Source: JAWWPY01 sp964412845
Lineage (GTDB): Bacteria; Actinomycetota; Actinomycetes; Streptosporangiales; Streptosporangiaceae
Direction of reading: 5' to 3'
Length of the DNA stretch: 18,656 nt
Assembly (NCBI GenBank): GCA_964412845.1
Contig: CAYPQM010000143.1
Coordinates: forward strand, 1 to 18,656
Shown: in pieces, positions 1-6,886 of the stretch
Position numbering within the stretch: the stretch's first letter is position 1
Layout of the letters: every line of letters begins with the position of its first letter
The notes under the pieces: generated by a model
The model's database searches: none
What the model was told of the DNA's origin: nothing
What the model saw: only the letters and a program-made list of their open reading frames with translations
Program-made: the position numbers and the translations under genes

Positions 1-203
1 TCCAGCCCGGCGAGCAGCCGCAGCGTAGTGGTCTTGCCGCAGCCCGAGGGGCCGAGCAGGGCGATCAGCTCGCCCGGCGCTATGGTCAGGTCAAGCCCGT
101 CCAGCGCGACGACCGAGCCGTACTGCCGGCGCAGGCCCTCCATCCGCACCTCGACCGCGGTCCTGGCCGCGACGCCCTGTGGTCTGGTCATTGGTGAACT
201 CAC
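1..203 (-). CDS. ABC transporter ATP-binding protein, N-terminal part (left importer)
   Basis: This is the first ~67 codons of an ABC ATPase whose 3' end lies beyond the left edge. The visible part ends just after a perfect Walker A motif (GPSGCGKTT), preceded by the usual strand 'GLDLTIAPGELIALL'. It would energise the two permeases encoded just upstream (214-2036) from the cytoplasmic face. It matches the complete paralogue at 6886-7980, which has 'LNLDLAPGELVALLGPSGCGKTT'. I chose the GTG at 203-201 because GAGG (215-212) sits 8 bases before it; the in-frame ATG at 191-189 is the alternative and has no clear ribosome binding site. The GAGG overlaps the stop codon of the upstream permease, so translational coupling is likely. 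The family is certain; the substrate is inferred from context. Confidence 0.9.
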   Translation of the reverse strand, partial: MSSPMTRPQGVAARTAVEVRMEGLRRQYGSVVALDGLDLTIAPGELIALLGPSGCGKTTTLRLLAGL

Positions 204-213
204 GTGCGCTACC

Positions 214-1065
214 TCATCCCCGGCCGCGGCGGCGGCGGCCGACGTAGGACAGGATCAGAAGCAGTCCGAAGGCGAATATCAGCGAGGCGGACGACGCGGA
301 GAAGATCACCCCGGCGTTGGGCGTGTTCCGGCTGATGGAGTACAGCGTCACCTGCAAGGTGTTCGTGTAGAGCAACAGGTAGGCAATGGTGAACTCGCCG
401 AGCACCAGGGCCGAGGACAGCAGCAGCGCGTTCAGGATCGCCTGCCACATGTTCGGCGCGATCACCCGGAACATCACGGTGAACCAGCTCGCCCCGAGAC
501 TGCGGGCCGCCTCGGACAGCGTCTTCACGTCGATGGCGTTCAGTCCGGAAGAGAGCGCCCGGTAGGCGTAGGGCAGCGCCAAGACCACGTAGGCCCAGAA
601 CAACTGGATCGCGGACAGGTTGTAGTGCCTGATCCGGTTATAAACAGTGGCGAGGCCGACCACCAGGACGATCGCGGGGATGGTGAGCGGCAGCAGGCAC
701 AGGAACTCAAAGGCCCGGCTGATCCACTGCACCCGCAGCCGGATCCAGATCATGGTCGGGACCAGCAGGACCAGCATGACCGCGCTGGTGAGGAGGGCCA
801 GTTCCAGGGTGATCTCGACGGCGCCGAGCAGGCCTGGGTAGGACGCGATCTGCTGCCAGGCCTTCCCCGACCACGTGCCGAGTTTGCTCCCCTCCAGGGA
901 GAACCGCACCATCGCCAGCAGCGGCAGGATGATGAAGATCCCGAACAGGGTGAACACCACGTAGCGGAACGCGTTCAGCCGCCTGCGCCGGCCGGCCTGC
1001 ATGCCGCGTGGGGCCCGGCTCGGCGCGACGAGCGGGGCGTCGCCGAGCGACGCTAGCGGAGCCAT
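214..1065 (-). CDS. ABC transporter permease 2 (left importer)
   Basis: This is a 283-residue inner-membrane permease of the PotC/CysW-like binding-protein-dependent type. After a ~30-residue basic N-terminus come about six hydrophobic segments, the first at ~34-54. The EAA loop that docks on the ATPase is at ~184-204 (SEAARSLGASWFTVMFRVIA). It pairs with permease 1 (1053-2036). The longer open frame extends to 1377, but the real start is taken as the ATG at 1065-1063: it lies inside the last codons of permease 1 (13-nt overlap), the same arrangement as in the right importer, and the extension is not membrane-like. It is a paralogue of the protein at 6029-6886. The aminophosphonate substrate is inferred from neighbours. 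Confidence 0.88.
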   Translation of the reverse strand: MAPLASLGDAPLVAPSRAPRGMQAGRRRRLNAFRYVVFTLFGIFIILPLLAMVRFSLEGSKLGTWSGKAWQQIASYPGLLGAVEITLELALLTSAVMLVLLVPTMIWIRLRVQWISRAFEFLCLLPLTIPAIVLVVGLATVYNRIRHYNLSAIQLFWAYVVLALPYAYRALSSGLNAIDVKTLSEAARSLGASWFTVMFRVIAPNMWQAILNALLLSSALVLGEFTIAYLLLYTNTLQVTLYSISRNTPNAGVIFSASSASLIFAFGLLLILSYVGRRRRGRG

Positions 1066-2036
1066 CGTGCCGCCCGGCGCTGGAGCAAGACGTATCCCGT
1101 CATGATGATGGCCACCATGATGATCATGCCCAGGGCGAGCACATCGGCCTCGTTGATGCTGTTCAGCCCGACCTCGCTGGACAGGGCGGTGCTGATCTGC
1201 TGCGGCACGATGTACGCGATCTGGTTCTCCCAGGCCTGGATCGTCGCGAAGGCCGACAGGGCGTTGGCGAACAGCAGCAGCGCCGCGCCGAGGAAGGCCG
1301 GGGCCAGCAGCGGGCCGCCAACGTGCCGCCAGTACTGCCAGGCCGAGGCGCCCAGGCTCTCCGACGCCTCCCGCCACTGGACCTTCAGTCCGTCGATCGC
1401 GGGCAGGAAGACCAGAACCATCAGCGGGATCTGGAAGTACGTGTAGATCAGCCCGATGCCCCAGGGGAAGTTGTAGTACCAGCCCGCGTGCAGCAGCAGG
1501 CCGGCCGGGCCAATCAGCGCGCTGAACGCGAACGCCAGGGTGACCCCGCCGAACTGGGCCAGGACACCCGAACCAGCCAGGTAGAGCCGACGCACCGCGC
1601 CGTCCGGATTTCCGGACGCCACGGCATAGGCCAGGATCGCGCCGAACACGGCGCCGAGCAGCGACGAGATCAGGCAGAGCTTGAACGAGCCGATGAAGAA
1701 GCCGCGTACCGCGGGGTTGCCGAGCGCCGAGAGGCTGGACAGATTCAGGCCGCCGGCCGGGTTCTTGAACGCGTCAACAACCACGATCCCGGTCGGCCAT
1801 ATCAGGAAGACGCCCACGTAGCCCAGGAACGGCACCGTGCCGAGCCAGGCCGGAAGCCGAGGTCGGCGCNNNNNNNNNNNNNNNNNNNNNNNNNNNNNNN
1901 NNNNNNNNNNNNNNNNNNNNNNNNNNNNNNNNNNNNNNNNNNNNNNNNNNNNNNNNNNNNNNNNNNNNNCACGTAGCCCAGGAACGGCACCGTGCCGAGC
2001 CAGGCCGGAAGCCGAGGTCGGCGCAGCGACGGTCAC
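1053..2036 (-). CDS. ABC transporter permease 1 (left importer), interrupted by assembly gap
   Basis: This is a binding-protein-dependent permease. The readable part begins RRPRLPAWLGTVPFLGYVGV and continues with about six membrane segments, an EAA loop (REASESLGASAWQYWRHVGG) and the C-terminal end LLQRRAARWLR, which is shared with the paralogue at 5109-6041. The N-terminus is uncertain. A run of 100 N (1870-1969) splits the gene, and the sequence on both sides is the same 55 bp read in two different frames. The GTG at 2036-2034 gives MTVAAPTSASGLARHG before the gap. If the two copies are collapsed into one, that GTG is out of frame with the body and the body frame meets TGA right after an ATG at 2038. 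The length of the gap and the true first ~30 residues therefore cannot be read. The solute-binding protein gene ends 9 bases upstream. Confidence 0.8.
   Translation of the reverse strand: MTVAAPTSASGLARHGAVPGLRXXXXXXXXXXXXXXXXXXXXXXXXXXXXXXXXXXRRPRLPAWLGTVPFLGYVGVFLIWPTGIVVVDAFKNPAGGLNLSSLSALGNPAVRGFFIGSFKLCLISSLLGAVFGAILAYAVASGNPDGAVRRLYLAGSGVLAQFGGVTLAFAFSALIGPAGLLLHAGWYYNFPWGIGLIYTYFQIPLMVLVFLPAIDGLKVQWREASESLGASAWQYWRHVGGPLLAPAFLGAALLLFANALSAFATIQAWENQIAYIVPQQISTALSSEVGLNSINEADVLALGMIIMVAIIMTGYVLLQRRAARWLR
1815..2024. repeat. Exact 55-bp duplication flanking the N run
   Basis: Bases 1815-1869 and 1970-2024 are identical over 55 bp, in the same orientation, each touching the N run. The most likely cause is contig ends sharing a graph k-mer (k=55) that were scaffolded without being merged. 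A true tandem duplication in the 5' end of the gene is the less likely alternative. Confidence 0.9.
1870..1969. other. Assembly gap of 100 N
   Basis: One hundred N in a row inside permease 1. The round number suggests a placeholder length, not a measured one. Confidence 0.97.
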
Positions 2037-2045
2037 ATTCCCTCG

Positions 2046-3167
2046 CTAGCTGACGGCCTTGGCCCAGTTCGCCGCCAGGTAATTAGCAGCGTTGGTGGCC
2101 TGGCCCTGGCTCAGGAACACCGGTGTTCCGGTGACTGTCGGCAGCTTCCCGGCCGCCGTCTTGTCGATGCTGCCGTTGCTGGCCATCGCGGTCTGCTCAA
2201 CCGGCCGGGCACCACCTTGCAGCCACAGGTTCTGGCCGCCGCCGGCCGCCTGGGAGTAGAGGAACTCCTCCCACAGCCGGGCCGCCGCCGGGTGTGGCGC
2301 GCCCTTGTTGATGGCCTGCGCGTAGTACCCGCCCAGGACGGCGTTCGGCGGAACGAACACCTTCCAGTTCGACACCCCCACGTAGGCGGGGAGGTTGAGG
2401 TAGTCCCAGTTGAACACGACCGGCGTCGAGCCCGACTTGATCGTGGCGCCGGTGGCCGACACGGGCGAGAAGTTGCCTGCCGCCTTGAGCTTGTGGAAGA
2501 AGTTCACCCCGTCGGCGATGCTGCCTGCCGATCCGCCGGTGGCCAGGCTCGCCATCATCACGCCGTTCAGCGCCGCGTTGGCCGCCGTCGGGTTCCCGTT
2601 CAGCGCGACCGCGTTCTTGAACTTCGGGCTGAGCAGCTGGCTCAGCGAAGTGATCGTGCCGAACTTGCTGGAGTAGCCGACAGCCATGTAGCCGCCGTAG
2701 TCGTTGTACCAGAGACCGCCCGGGTCCTTCTGCGCGGCCGGGATGTCAGCCCACGTGCTGACCTTGTACGGCGCGAACAGGGTGGTGTTGGCCAGGGCGA
2801 CGGCCTCGCCGACGTCGAGGACATCAGGAGCGGCCGCGGTGCCGTTGTCCTGTTTCACCGCGTTGACCTCCTGCTGGCTGGTGCCATCGGGAAGCGCGGA
2901 GCTGACCTTGATGCCGTATTTGGCGGTGAATGCCTTGAGGATGGTGCCGTAATTCGCCCAGGTCGGCGGGAGGGCGATGACGTTGAGCGTGCCCTCCTTC
3001 TTGGCGGCGGCGACAAGCTTGCTCATTCCGCCCCCGGCCGAGACGGAGCTGACGGTGGCCCAGTTGGTCCCGCCGCTGGAACTCGGCGACCCACTCGACG
3101 AGCACCCGGCCGCCAGCAAACCCAGCGCGGTAAGCCCTATAAGCGTAAATCGATGTGCCGATCTCAC
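2046..3167 (-). CDS. ABC transporter solute-binding lipoprotein (left importer)
   Basis: This 373-residue lipoprotein captures substrate outside the membrane for the permeases at 214-2036. It has a short basic N-terminus, a hydrophobic stretch and a lipobox LLAAGC with the lipidated Cys at residue 22, then a Ser/Gly-rich linker. The body resembles iron/polyamine/aminophosphonate-type periplasmic proteins, with motifs such as KKEGTLNVIALPPTWANYG, APDVLDVGEA and APHPAAARLWEEFLYS. The GTG at 3167-3165 is chosen because a perfect AGGAGG (3180-3175) lies 7 bases upstream and the signal peptide starts there; the longer frame to 3263 is not signal-like. By eye it is roughly half identical to the protein at 3957-5105. 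The probable pocket segment differs (FNWDYLNLPAYV against IWWDYLLASEV), so the two may bind different ligands. Confidence 0.92.
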   Translation of the reverse strand: MRSAHRFTLIGLTALGLLAAGCSSSGSPSSSGGTNWATVSSVSAGGGMSKLVAAAKKEGTLNVIALPPTWANYGTILKAFTAKYGIKVSSALPDGTSQQEVNAVKQDNGTAAAPDVLDVGEAVALANTTLFAPYKVSTWADIPAAQKDPGGLWYNDYGGYMAVGYSSKFGTITSLSQLLSPKFKNAVALNGNPTAANAALNGVMMASLATGGSAGSIADGVNFFHKLKAAGNFSPVSATGATIKSGSTPVVFNWDYLNLPAYVGVSNWKVFVPPNAVLGGYYAQAINKGAPHPAAARLWEEFLYSQAAGGGQNLWLQGGARPVEQTAMASNGSIDKTAAGKLPTVTGTPVFLSQGQATNAANYLAANWAKAVS

Positions 3168-3174
3168 GTGAATG

Positions 3175-3180
3175 CCTCCT
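3175..3180 (-). promoter_or_regulatory. Shine-Dalgarno site fixing the left solute-binding protein start
   Basis: AGGAGG on the minus strand, 7 bases before GTG 3167. It sets the start at GTG and not at codons further upstream. It directly abuts the first TGTTACC site. Confidence 0.8.
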
Positions 3181-3408
3181 GTTACCTTCCCCGCCCTGAG
3201 TGGACCCGCAGCCCTCCGAAAGCCTGTTGCACGGTAACACCTGCGGGGCCGGCGGACCCCCAAGCATCGGCATCAGACGAAATATCTAAAGCTCTTTGAC
3301 ATTCGGTCGGTATGTTGACGTATCCGGCGGGCAAGTGTCAAGAGCTGTTACCGAGTTGACGCCCGGTGACCACCGGACGGTGATCAAGCTGGTGGAACGG
3401 GTGTTACC
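3178..3408. promoter_or_regulatory. Four TGTTACC sites, candidate multi-site operator
   Basis: The 7-mer TGTTACC occurs four times: 3180-3186 (+), 3233-3239 (-), 3346-3352 (+) and 3402-3408 (+). Two of them extend to GGTGTTACC (3233-3241 minus, 3400-3408 plus), which reads as the inverted repeat GGT-N3-ACC, a shape typical of GntR/FadR-like operators. Taking 9-base windows starting at 3178, 3233, 3344 and 3400, the steps are 55, 111 and 56 bp. The leftmost site abuts the ribosome binding site of the left solute-binding protein, so a bound regulator could block that gene. No regulator gene is in the window. The function is inferred. Confidence 0.5.
3291..3345. repeat. Interrupted inverted repeat GCTCTTTGACA / TGTCAAGAGC
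   Basis: The arms are 3291-3301 and 3336-3345, with one extra T in the left arm and a 34-base spacer. Each arm contains a perfect TTGACA (-35-like) hexamer, the two facing each other. No good -10 was found at 16-18 bases from either, so an operator or a hairpin is as likely as a promoter pair. Confidence 0.45.
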
Positions 3409-3546
3409 ACGGGATTTCCGGCGCCTGAGGAAGGCGGTCGGAGCCAGCCCGGCGGGAACGGCTCAGCCACGCTGCGGATCCGTGCCCGGCAGGCGCAGCG
3501 GCAAGCCTGCGGGTTATTCCGGCTGGCTCGGATTAATGGTTTCCGA

Positions 3547-3566
3547 CAATAGGATATATCCGATTG
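3547..3566. promoter_or_regulatory. 20-bp near-palindrome centred on GGATATATCC
   Basis: CAAT-A-GGATA is followed by TATCC-G-ATTG, with a single mismatched pair between the arms. It is an AT-rich island in GC-rich DNA, upstream of the right importer. GGATATAT also occurs upstream of the FAD/HAD unit (10058-10065), so it may be a shared operator or a promoter core. Confidence 0.4.
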
Positions 3567-3589
3567 CCGCCATGAACAGGCTATTGCAT

Positions 3590-3619
3590 TTGCGCGGGAA
3601 TGCGCTTACTGGATAGCGT
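3590..3619 (+). promoter_or_regulatory. Weak sigma70-like promoter candidate for the right importer
   Basis: TTGCGC (3590-3595) and TAGCGT (3614-3619) are separated by 18 bases. Only half of each hexamer fits the consensus. If real, it implies a leader of about 330 nt before GTG 3957. Confidence 0.2.
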
Positions 3620-3705
3620 GCGATCACAGATATGTCCGGTCCCGGGCTGTCCCCGGCGCTAACTGCGGCAGCCGCCCAGCCGTGCAGCATTCCAATACGG
3701 CTAGC

Positions 3706-3727
3706 GATAGCCCGGAATTGGGCTATC
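3706..3727. repeat. Perfect inverted repeat GATAGCCC-N6-GGGCTATC
   Basis: Arms of 8 bp (3706-3713 and 3720-3727) around GGAATT. GGCTAT also occurs at 3579-3584 and 3839-3844 in the same region. It could be an operator or a small hairpin in the leader of the right importer. Confidence 0.45.
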
Positions 3728-3943
3728 CCCGTGCGCCGGGGCGCAGCCCGCTGCCGCCGGTACCTCGCGGCGCGACGTCCGCCCAGTTCAGGGGCACTGA
3801 TCCCGACCAGGCCGGTAGCCAAATATTCCTCCGTGATCAGGCTATATGTCGCACTACGGCCACCTGCCGGCCAGCTGGCCCCGCGACGATGCCCCCGTCC
3901 ATGCCACGCGGCCCGGTCCAGGGCCCCAGTGGTTTCGCAGGTC

Positions 3944-3951
3944 AGAGGGGG
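3944..3951 (+). promoter_or_regulatory. Shine-Dalgarno site fixing the right solute-binding protein start
   Basis: AGAGGGGG lies 5 bases before GTG 3957. It supports the GTG start over the ATG-like starts further upstream (3846, 3901), which would add a non-signal N-terminus. Confidence 0.7.
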
Positions 3952-3956
3952 CGCAC

Positions 3957-5105
3957 GTGCGCAAGGGAAAGACAATCGCGACCGCGACCGCAGCCGCGGT
4001 CAGTGGCCTGATGGTCCTGGCTGGGTGCGGGAGCAGCGGCTCCAGTGGGTCCAGCAGCTCAAGCTCCGGCTCGGTGAATGCGGCGACGGCCAGCTCGCTG
4101 TCGGCGTTCGGCGGGATGAGCGGCCTGGTCGCCGCGGCCAAGAAGGAGGGCACGCTGAACGTCATCACCCTCCCGGCGAACTGGGCCAACTACGGCACGA
4201 TCATGAAGGACTTCACGGCCAAGTACGGCATCAAGATCAACGACGCCAACCCCGATGGCTCAAGCCAGGACGAGATCAATGCCATGCAGCAGCTCAAGGG
4301 CCAGAGCCGGGCGCCCGACGTGCTGGACATGGGTACCGCCTTCGCGATCAAGGCGGATCAGGCAGGCCTGCTCGCGCCGTACAAGGTGACGTCCTGGAGC
4401 AACATCCCGGCGGATTCCAAGGGGTCCGATGCCACCTACTACGCCGACTATGGCGGCTACGTCGCCATCGGCTACAACCCCGCGAAGGTGGCGGTCGCGC
4501 CGACCTCGTTCAAGGATCTGCTGAAGCCGGTCTACAAGAACGAGGTCGCCATCAACGGCAACCCGACACAGGCCAGCGCGGCGTTCTCCGCCGTCTATGC
4601 CGCGGCGCTGGCGAACGGAGGCTCGCTCGCCAACATCGCCCCCGGTATCCAGTACTTCAAGAAGCTGCACCAGGCCGGCAACTTCGTGCCGGTCACGGCG
4701 GGCCCGACGACCGTGCAGAGCGGCCAGACCCCCATCGTGATCTGGTGGGACTACCTGCTGGCCTCGGAAGTGCAGTCGGTCATGCCCGGATTCAAGATCG
4801 TGATCCCGACCGACGGGCACTACGCGGCGTACTACGACCAGGCGATCAGCAAGACCGCTCCGCACCCGGCAGCGGCCAGGCTCTGGGAGGAGTACCTGTA
4901 CTCGGTCAGCGGCCAGAACCTGTGGCTCCAGGGCAAGGCCCGCCCGATCGAACTGCCGACACTGGTCAGTAACGGCACCGTGGACAAGGCGGCCAACGCG
5001 GCCCTCCCCGCGGCGCCTGCCGGCGGGCTCAGCTTCCCGAGCCAGGCCCAGCAGTCGGCGGCCGAGAACGTGGTCGCGCAGCAGTGGTCCAGCGTGACCG
5101 GCTAG
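3957..5105 (+). CDS. ABC transporter solute-binding lipoprotein (right importer)
   Basis: This is a 382-residue lipoprotein, the first gene of a complete four-gene importer. VRKGKTIATATAAAVSGLMVLAGC forms the signal peptide and lipobox, with Cys24 lipidated, followed by a Gly/Ser linker. The body carries the same landmarks as its left-hand paralogue: KKEGTLNVITLPANWANYG, APDVLDMGTA, YADYGGYVAIGYNP, INGNPTQASAAF and HPAAARLWEEYLYS. A Trp-rich segment (IVIWWDYLLASEV) probably lines the pocket. This type of binding protein is used for ferric iron, polyamines, thiamine and 2-aminoethylphosphonate. The adjoining phosphonatase-like unit favours an aminophosphonate, but the sequence alone does not decide. 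Permease 1 starts 3 bases after the stop. Confidence 0.92.
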   Translation: MRKGKTIATATAAAVSGLMVLAGCGSSGSSGSSSSSSGSVNAATASSLSAFGGMSGLVAAAKKEGTLNVITLPANWANYGTIMKDFTAKYGIKINDANPDGSSQDEINAMQQLKGQSRAPDVLDMGTAFAIKADQAGLLAPYKVTSWSNIPADSKGSDATYYADYGGYVAIGYNPAKVAVAPTSFKDLLKPVYKNEVAINGNPTQASAAFSAVYAAALANGGSLANIAPGIQYFKKLHQAGNFVPVTAGPTTVQSGQTPIVIWWDYLLASEVQSVMPGFKIVIPTDGHYAAYYDQAISKTAPHPAAARLWEEYLYSVSGQNLWLQGKARPIELPTLVSNGTVDKAANAALPAAPAGGLSFPSQAQQSAAENVVAQQWSSVTG

Positions 5106-5108
5106 CTG

Positions 5109-6041
5109 ATGACATCCCGCCCGGCTCTGGCCGTGGCCCCGGACCCCCCTGGTGGGGCCGGGGCCCGGCCGGGGCGGTTCCTCGTGGCTGCTGTGCGCGG
5201 CGCGCGCGCACTGGCCGGCCTGCTGCCTTTCGCCGTCTACGTGCTGCTGGGACTGGCCCTGCCTGCCATCGCGATAGCGATCGGCGCCTTCCAGAACTCC
5301 AGCACCGGCCGCTTCACGCTGTCCAACATCAACACCGCCACGCACGGCATCTACCTCCATGGCTTCGAGACCACCCTCGGGGTGTCCGTGATCACCGCGA
5401 TCGTCCCGGGCATCATCGGGTTCCTGGTCGCCTACGCGATCTACACGGCGAAACGCGGGGCGATCCTGCGGCGGGCCGTGATCACGGCGTCCGGTGTCTT
5501 CGCCAATTTCGGCGGCGTCCCGCTCGCGTTCCTCTTCATCGCCACGCTCGGCTCGACCGGCCTGGTCACCGGATGGCTCACCGGAATCGGCCTGAACCCG
5601 TATACGCACGGCTTCAACCTCTACACGTTCAGCGGGATCGTGGTCGTCTACATGTACTTCCAGATCCCGCTGATGGTGCTGGTCATCCTGCCCGCCCTGG
5701 AGGGATTGCGGCCGGCCTGGCGTGAGGCGGCCCACAACCTGGGCGCGGGCGCCTGGCAGTACTGGCGCTATGTCGGCGGCCCGGTCCTGATGCCGTCGTT
5801 CCTGGGCTGCGTGCTGCTGCTGTTCGGCAGCGCATTCTCGGCCTACGCCACGGCCGAGGCGCTGACCAGCGGGAGCGTCCCGCTGACGGCCATCCAGATC
5901 GGGTCGTTCCTGAACGGCAACGTGCTGGCCGGCCAGCAGAACGTCGGCAAGGCCCTGGGCCTCGGCATGATCGTCATCATCGCGATCGTCATGACGATAT
6001 ACGCGATGCTGCAGCGGAGGGCGGCACGATGGCTGCGGTAA
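5109..6041 (+). CDS. ABC transporter permease 1 (right importer)
   Basis: This is a 310-residue permease. A ~37-residue Pro/Ala/Arg-rich cytoplasmic N-terminus precedes about six hydrophobic segments: ~38-61, ~88-112, ~120-152, ~176-197, ~231-250 and ~280-305. The ATPase-docking EAA loop is at ~206-225 (REAAHNLGAGAWQYWRYVGG). The ATG at 5109 lies three bases after the stop of the binding protein, so translation is probably coupled. Its last codons (RRAARWLR) contain the start of permease 2 in another frame. It gives a complete reference for the gapped paralogue at 1053-2036, whose body aligns with it from the first membrane segment onward. Confidence 0.92.
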   Translation: MTSRPALAVAPDPPGGAGARPGRFLVAAVRGARALAGLLPFAVYVLLGLALPAIAIAIGAFQNSSTGRFTLSNINTATHGIYLHGFETTLGVSVITAIVPGIIGFLVAYAIYTAKRGAILRRAVITASGVFANFGGVPLAFLFIATLGSTGLVTGWLTGIGLNPYTHGFNLYTFSGIVVVYMYFQIPLMVLVILPALEGLRPAWREAAHNLGAGAWQYWRYVGGPVLMPSFLGCVLLLFGSAFSAYATAEALTSGSVPLTAIQIGSFLNGNVLAGQQNVGKALGLGMIVIIAIVMTIYAMLQRRAARWLR

Positions 6042-6886
6042 CCGGCGACGAGATCGTGCCGGATGTGGCGGCCGGGCCGGGCGGCCGGTCAGCCGCCGCC
6101 TGGCCGCGCCTGCCCGTGTGGCGGTGGGTCATCCTGCTCGTCGTCGGCGGCTACTTCGTCATCCCGCTCATCGCGGCACTGCGCTTCACCGGCGTCTCGT
6201 CCTTCCCCTCCGTCATCCACCAGGAAGGCTTCTCCGCAGCCTTCGAGCTGTCCATCAAGCTGGCCGTGATCACCACGGCAGCGACCCTGGTCCTCATGCT
6301 GCCGACCGCGGTCTACGTCCACCTGCGGCTGCCGCGGCTGCGCCGGCTGATGGAAGGGATCACCATCCTGCCGATCGTGATCCCGCCGGTCGTGCTGATC
6401 GTCGGCGTCCTCGAGATAGCGCCGGGATTCCTCAAGAGCACGCCCTACCTGCTCGCGCTGGAGTACGTGATCCTGGCGATGCCGTTTGCCTACCGCTCGT
6501 TCGACGCCGGGCTGCGGGCGCTCGACCTGCAAACGCTGGTCGAAGCCGCACATTCGCTGGGGGCAGGCTGGCGGTCCACCCTGTGGCGGGTGCTGCTGCC
6601 GAACCTGCGGGCCTCGCTGTTGTCGGCCACGGTCCTCACGGTGGCCCTGGTGCTCGGCGAGTTCACCATGGCCAGCCTCGACCTGTACCAGACGTTCCCG
6701 GTATGGATCGTCGCTTTCGATCAGACCAGCGGGCCGATCTCCGTCGCGGCCTCGCTGCTGGCGCTGTTCGTGACGTGGATCTTCCTGCTGGCGATCTCGA
6801 TGATCGGGGGCAGGCGGTCGCGCCGGGCAGGCGGGGCCGAGGTGTCGCTGTTCTCTGTCAGCCGGCGAAGCACGGGAGGATCCTGA
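6029..6886 (+). CDS. ABC transporter permease 2 (right importer)
   Basis: This is a 285-residue partner permease with about six membrane segments and an EAA loop at ~172-191 (EAAHSLGAGWRSTLWRVLLP). ATG 6029 overlaps the end of permease 1 by 13 nt and is served by GGAGGG at 6016-6021, 7 bases upstream. Its stop shares one base with the ATG of the ATPase (TGATG). The two permeases would form the heterodimeric membrane channel of the importer. It is paralogous to 214-1065, mainly in the second half. Confidence 0.92.
   Translation: MAAVTGDEIVPDVAAGPGGRSAAAWPRLPVWRWVILLVVGGYFVIPLIAALRFTGVSSFPSVIHQEGFSAAFELSIKLAVITTAATLVLMLPTAVYVHLRLPRLRRLMEGITILPIVIPPVVLIVGVLEIAPGFLKSTPYLLALEYVILAMPFAYRSFDAGLRALDLQTLVEAAHSLGAGWRSTLWRVLLPNLRASLLSATVLTVALVLGEFTMASLDLYQTFPVWIVAFDQTSGPISVAASLLALFVTWIFLLAISMIGGRRSRRAGGAEVSLFSVSRRSTGGS

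Larger units (their letters stand above)
3168..3956. other. 789-bp divergent intergenic control region between the two importers
   Basis: No convincing gene is present. The open frames here (3296-3616 plus, 3514-3975 minus) have no ribosome binding site, no recognisable domain and unremarkable composition. The region is more AT-rich in patches than its surroundings. It holds four TGTTACC sites, an interrupted GCTCTTTGACA inverted repeat, a GGATATATCC palindrome and a GATAGCCC inverted repeat, described separately. Both solute-binding protein genes must be transcribed from here, so it is the natural place for shared regulation. The leader of the right gene may be long. Confidence 0.75.

Noticed and set aside
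1837..2049. Small open frames running through the N run
   Set aside because: They consist mostly of unknown bases and exist only because N does not break a frame.
3296..3616. Plus-strand open frame of 106 codons in the divergent region
   Set aside because: It starts at a TTG with no ribosome binding site, has no domain resemblance, and overlaps operator-like repeats.
3514..3975. Minus-strand open frame of 153 codons in the divergent region
   Set aside because: Its start overlaps the right lipoprotein gene in antisense, its composition looks random, and it has no ribosome binding site or motif.
4260..5735. Long antisense frame across the right importer
   Set aside because: It is a typical high-GC shadow, rich in Arg/Asp/Gly/His, lying over well-supported genes.
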